From positions 1-7,777 of the forward strand of contig DYCJ01000031.1 in the NCBI GenBank assembly GCA_019418195.1: a stretch of 7,777 nt of DNA, written 5' to 3'. A model generated the notes under the pieces. That model saw only the letters and a program-made list of their open reading frames with translations. It had not been told where the DNA came from and ran no database searches. This document shows, in pieces, positions 6,132 to 7,777 of the stretch (positions within the stretch are counted from its first letter, which is position 1; every line of letters starts with the position of its first letter). This DNA comes from Clostridiales bacterium. Lineage in GTDB: Bacteria; Bacillota; Clostridia; Lachnospirales; Lachnospiraceae. The position numbers and the translations under genes were made by a program.

Positions 6132-6434
6132 ATGGATTTTCTGAGCGGGAAGATCAAAACAATTTACTTCAAGTATCTGTCGGCGGCATTTGGAAGTGCG
6201 TTGATCACGTCGATCTATTCCATCGTGGATATGGCAATGGTGGGTCAGTATCACGGACCGGAAGGATCTGCGGCTCTGGCGGTGGTAGCTCCGGTCTGGA
6301 ACATCATCTACAGTTTTGGGCTCCTGATGGGAATCGGGGGATCTGTTGTCCTTACGGAGCTCCTTGTATCGGTCTATGTCATCCATGAGATGATAAAATA
6401 TACAAAACAACTCAGTGTAGAAAGGAAGGGATGA
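6132..6434 (+). pseudogene. Second MATE efflux protein reduced to its N- and C-terminal ends
   Basis: The start is ATG 6132 with AGGAGG about seven bases upstream. Residues 1-75 match the start of a MATE subgroup (KYLSAAFGSALITSIYSIVD, then VAPVWNIIYSFGLLMGIGGS). Right after GGSVV the sequence jumps to LTELLVSVYVIHEMIKYTKQ, which is the last helix and tail of such proteins. Full-length members have about 440-450 residues; this one has 100, so roughly 340 residues are missing in frame near 6345-6355. What is left would insert two or three membrane segments and cannot form a transporter. It still has a strong promoter, leader, terminator and ribosome site. Its stop overlaps the region of the next gene's start, so the two were co-transcribed. 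The missing length is inferred from family memory. Confidence 0.8.
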
Positions 6435-6436
6435 AT

Positions 6437-6643
6437 ATGAACAGGATCATCACGATCGGCCGTGAATTCGGAAGCGGCGGAAGGGAACTGGGGCGAAGGC
6501 TCTCGGAGAAGCTTGGATTTGCGTACTATGATCAGGAGATCATCAGCGAGATTGCGGAAGAACGCATGGGAAAAGGACAGAAATTATGGGGAAGACTGAG
6601 ATCCGATGCGGGATGGATTCTTCTGGAAAACGAAGGATTTTAG
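6437..6643 (+). pseudogene. Cytidylate-kinase-like protein, truncated
   Basis: The start is ATG 6437; AAGGAAGGG is well spaced for it, while ATG 6431 is too close. The first 40 or so residues (MNRIITIGREFGSGGRELGR, then LGFAYYDQEIISEIAEE) are the P-loop start of the cytidylate-kinase-like family, common small cytoplasmic proteins of about 200 residues in Clostridia. After about residue 42 (near 6565) the sequence changes to RMGKGQKLWGRLRSDAGWIL and stops at residue 68, without the lid, the VIVGRCAD-type block or the C-terminal helices. GQK-W-RL vaguely recalls the family's C-terminal segment, so the middle may be deleted and the tail out of frame. The remnant holds the nucleotide-binding loop only and should not be an active kinase. 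The role of the intact family is poorly known. Confidence 0.75.
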
Positions 6644-6648
6644 ATTTA

Positions 6649-6691
6649 TTAAGAATTCGTTCAGGATTGGTTAAGGTCTGTGCCTGATAAT
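6649..6691 (+). promoter_or_regulatory. Response-regulator-type promoter: three 11-bp-spaced boxes and a -10
   Basis: TTAAG (6649-6653), TTCAG (6660-6664) and TTAAG (6671-6675) lie exactly 11 bp apart, the helical-repeat spacing used by OmpR/PhoB-family regulators. GATAAT (6686-6691) is a good -10, but no -35 resembling TTGACA exists at the right distance, as expected for an activator-dependent promoter. It precedes the lipoprotein and response regulator genes, so autoregulation by the latter is plausible (inference). Bases 6692-6777 form an untranslated leader with no other feature noted. Confidence 0.6.
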
Positions 6692-6777
6692 AAGAACCAT
6701 CAAAGGTACAGACAACAAAAACAGTCATAACAGATAAGCCTTTGAAATCCTGCTATAAGAAAGAGAGGACAAAGAAT

Positions 6778-7164
6778 ATGCAGAAAAGAAACACGACAGA
6801 GAAAAAGATAAAAGGATTTATGAAGAAAGGACTTATCCTGGGAATGGTTGCTATGATGGCGGTGTCGGCTACAGCCTGTGGAGGAAATGACAGCAAGAAT
6901 TCGAGCAATAAGAGTACCACAAGCACGAGCTCGAGCAGCTCATCAACCAAGAAGAACTCGGGCAGCACCGGTAAGAACTCAAATACCAATTCTAACAAGA
7001 GCACAAATAGCAGCTCCAACAAGAACTCAAAGAGCAGCTCTAACAAGAGCACGAACAGCAGCTCCAACAAGAACTCAAAGAGCAGCTCTGCTAATAAAAC
7101 TTCCTCCGATTCAAGCACAAACAAGAGCTCAGCCAGCAAGAATTCAAGCAACAGTTCTAACTGA
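6778..7164 (+). CDS. Ser/Asn/Lys-rich low-complexity lipoprotein
   Basis: The gene encodes 128 residues from ATG 6778, with GAGAGG nine bases upstream; an earlier in-frame ATG at 6742 has none. A basic N-region (MQKRNTTEKKIKGFMKKG) leads into a hydrophobic core LILGMVAMMAVSATAC and a lipobox-like A-T-A-C, so Cys34 would be lipidated and the protein anchored outside the membrane. Everything after it is a Ser/Asn/Lys/Thr linker with no folded domain. It includes a perfect protein repeat of 16 residues twice (NKSTNSSSNKNSKSSS). Such tails look like wall-spanning stalks or O-glycosylated linkers, and there is no enzymatic or binding domain at the end. It sits between the response-regulator-type promoter and the response regulator gene and may be an output or sensor accessory of that system. 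A lost C-terminal domain is possible, since neighbouring genes carry deletions. Confidence 0.8.
   Translation: MQKRNTTEKKIKGFMKKGLILGMVAMMAVSATACGGNDSKNSSNKSTTSTSSSSSSTKKNSGSTGKNSNTNSNKSTNSSSNKNSKSSSNKSTNSSSNKNSKSSSANKTSSDSSTNKSSASKNSSNSSN
6994..7089 (+). repeat. 48-bp tandem repeat, two copies, inside the lipoprotein gene
   Basis: Copies at 6994-7041 and 7042-7089 differ at two positions only (ACA/ACG and AAT/AAC codons), both synonymous, so the two 16-residue repeats are identical. Each unit also has an internal near-duplication of about 24 bp. Copy number could vary between strains. Confidence 0.85.
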
Positions 7165-7180
7165 TAAATTACAGGAGAAG

Positions 7181-7225
7181 AGCAGTAGGGTGTGTTCCTG
7201 AAAGGGAACGACACCCTGTTCTGCT
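7181..7225 (+). promoter_or_regulatory. Large intergenic hairpin between lipoprotein and response regulator
   Basis: AGCAG/CTGCT (7181-7185/7221-7225), AGGGTGT/ACACCCT (7187-7193/7211-7217) and GTTCC/GGAAC (7194-7198/7205-7209) form one 17-pair hairpin with a 6-base loop and small bulges. No U-run follows, so it is not a classical terminator. It may set relative expression by partial termination, mRNA stability or processing. Confidence 0.65.
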
Positions 7226-7251
7226 GTAGAAAGATAAAGGTACGATGATCT

Positions 7252-7777
7252 ATGGAAAAGATATTGATTGTAGAGGATGATGCAGATATCAGGGAAGGTG
7301 TGAGAATTCTGCTGGAAGGTGAGGGATACTCTGTATCAGAGGCAGAGAACGGCAGGAAAGGTCTTGAGCTTTTGAAAGAGGAGACTGATCTTGTCATACT
7401 TGACGTAATGATGCCGGGAATGTCCGGGCTTAAGACTTGTGAGGAAATCCGGAAGGTTTCTTATGTACCGGTTCTGTTCCTGACGGCAAGATCACAGGAA
7501 TCAGACAAGTTGATCGGTCTTATGGCAGGCGGGGACGACTATCTGGCAAAGCCCTTTTCTTATTCTGAACTCCTTGGCAGAGTAAAGGCACTTATCAGGA
7601 GATGGAAAATATACCGCGGCAAAGAAGAACCCGAACAGATGCAGACGCAGAATTACATCGAACTGGCGGGGATCCGACTCAATGAAGAGTTCAACGAAGT
7701 CACCGTAAAGGGTGAAAATGTTGAGTTTTCAGATATAGAGTACAATATCCTTCGGCTGCTGATGAAATATCCTGGCA
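7252..7777 (+). CDS. OmpR/PhoB-family response regulator, 3' partial
   Basis: The start is ATG 7252, with AAAGG about eleven bases upstream. The receiver domain covers residues 1-115: acidic pocket E8-D9-D10, phospho-acceptor D51 in LDVMMPG, T78 in FLTAR and K100 in LAKPFS are all in place. After a charged linker (KEEPEQMQTQ) a winged-helix DNA-binding domain begins (IELAGIRLNEEFNEVTVKGE, then FSDIEYNILRLL) and is cut by the window end at about residue 175 of an expected 225-235. It would be phosphorylated by a sensor kinase, probably encoded just downstream, and bind direct repeats such as those at 6649-6675. No defect is visible in the part present. The signal is unknown. The receiver resembles regulators paired with small lipid- or antibiotic-sensing kinases in Clostridia, which I cannot verify. 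Confidence 0.93.
   Translation, partial: MEKILIVEDDADIREGVRILLEGEGYSVSEAENGRKGLELLKEETDLVILDVMMPGMSGLKTCEEIRKVSYVPVLFLTARSQESDKLIGLMAGGDDYLAKPFSYSELLGRVKALIRRWKIYRGKEEPEQMQTQNYIELAGIRLNEEFNEVTVKGENVEFSDIEYNILRLLMKYPG

Noticed and set aside
6753..7397. - strand open frame encoding a Leu/Glu/Phe-rich protein
   Set aside because: It is the mirror of the Ser/Asn/Lys repeats in the lipoprotein gene; the signal peptide and ribosome site support the + strand.

Overview
The window looks like chromosome of a mid-GC Firmicute (Bacillota), most likely a gut Clostridia of the Lachnospiraceae type. This is inferred from the AGGAGG-like ribosome sites, the TTGACA/TATAAT-type promoters, the U-run terminators, and protein fragments that resemble Lachnospiraceae families I know (aldo/keto reductase, alpha/beta hydrolase, MATE pumps, Fe-ADH, LysR). 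All genes are on the + strand. No rRNA, tRNA, CRISPR array or recognisable transposase was seen.

Layout. 1-586: an unidentified coding fragment abuts the C-terminal part of an aldo/keto reductase. 608-1342: a membrane-anchored alpha/beta hydrolase that lacks the middle of its catalytic domain. 1343-2517: a compact, apparently intact unit with its own near-consensus promoter, three overlapping small genes (DUF3791-like, DUF3990, small companion) and a strong terminator; it reads like a toxin-antitoxin or ADP-ribosyltransferase module. 2518-2792: no convincing gene, but hairpins and short iterated repeats. 2793-4839: a MATE efflux pump with two deletion scars, then an iron-dependent alcohol dehydrogenase lacking its N-terminus and an internal piece, then a terminator. 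5032-5922: an intact LysR-type regulator. 5925-6106: a strong promoter and a structured leader ending in an intrinsic terminator, a riboswitch or attenuator candidate of unrecognised class. It precedes a second MATE gene reduced to its two ends (6132-6434) and a truncated cytidylate-kinase-like gene (6437-6643). 6649-7777: a response-regulator-type promoter with three 11-bp-spaced boxes, a Ser/Asn/Lys-rich lipoprotein, an intergenic hairpin, and an OmpR-family response regulator that runs off the window.

The most striking feature is the contrast between intact regulatory or small genes and metabolic or transport genes that nearly all carry clean internal deletions: at least eight inferred junctions in six genes. 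At one junction a short direct repeat can be read directly, which suggests deletion between microhomologies. Either this is a locus in reductive decay or the contig is an assembly chimera; read mapping across the junctions would decide. The missing pieces are inferred from remembered family architecture, not from alignments.
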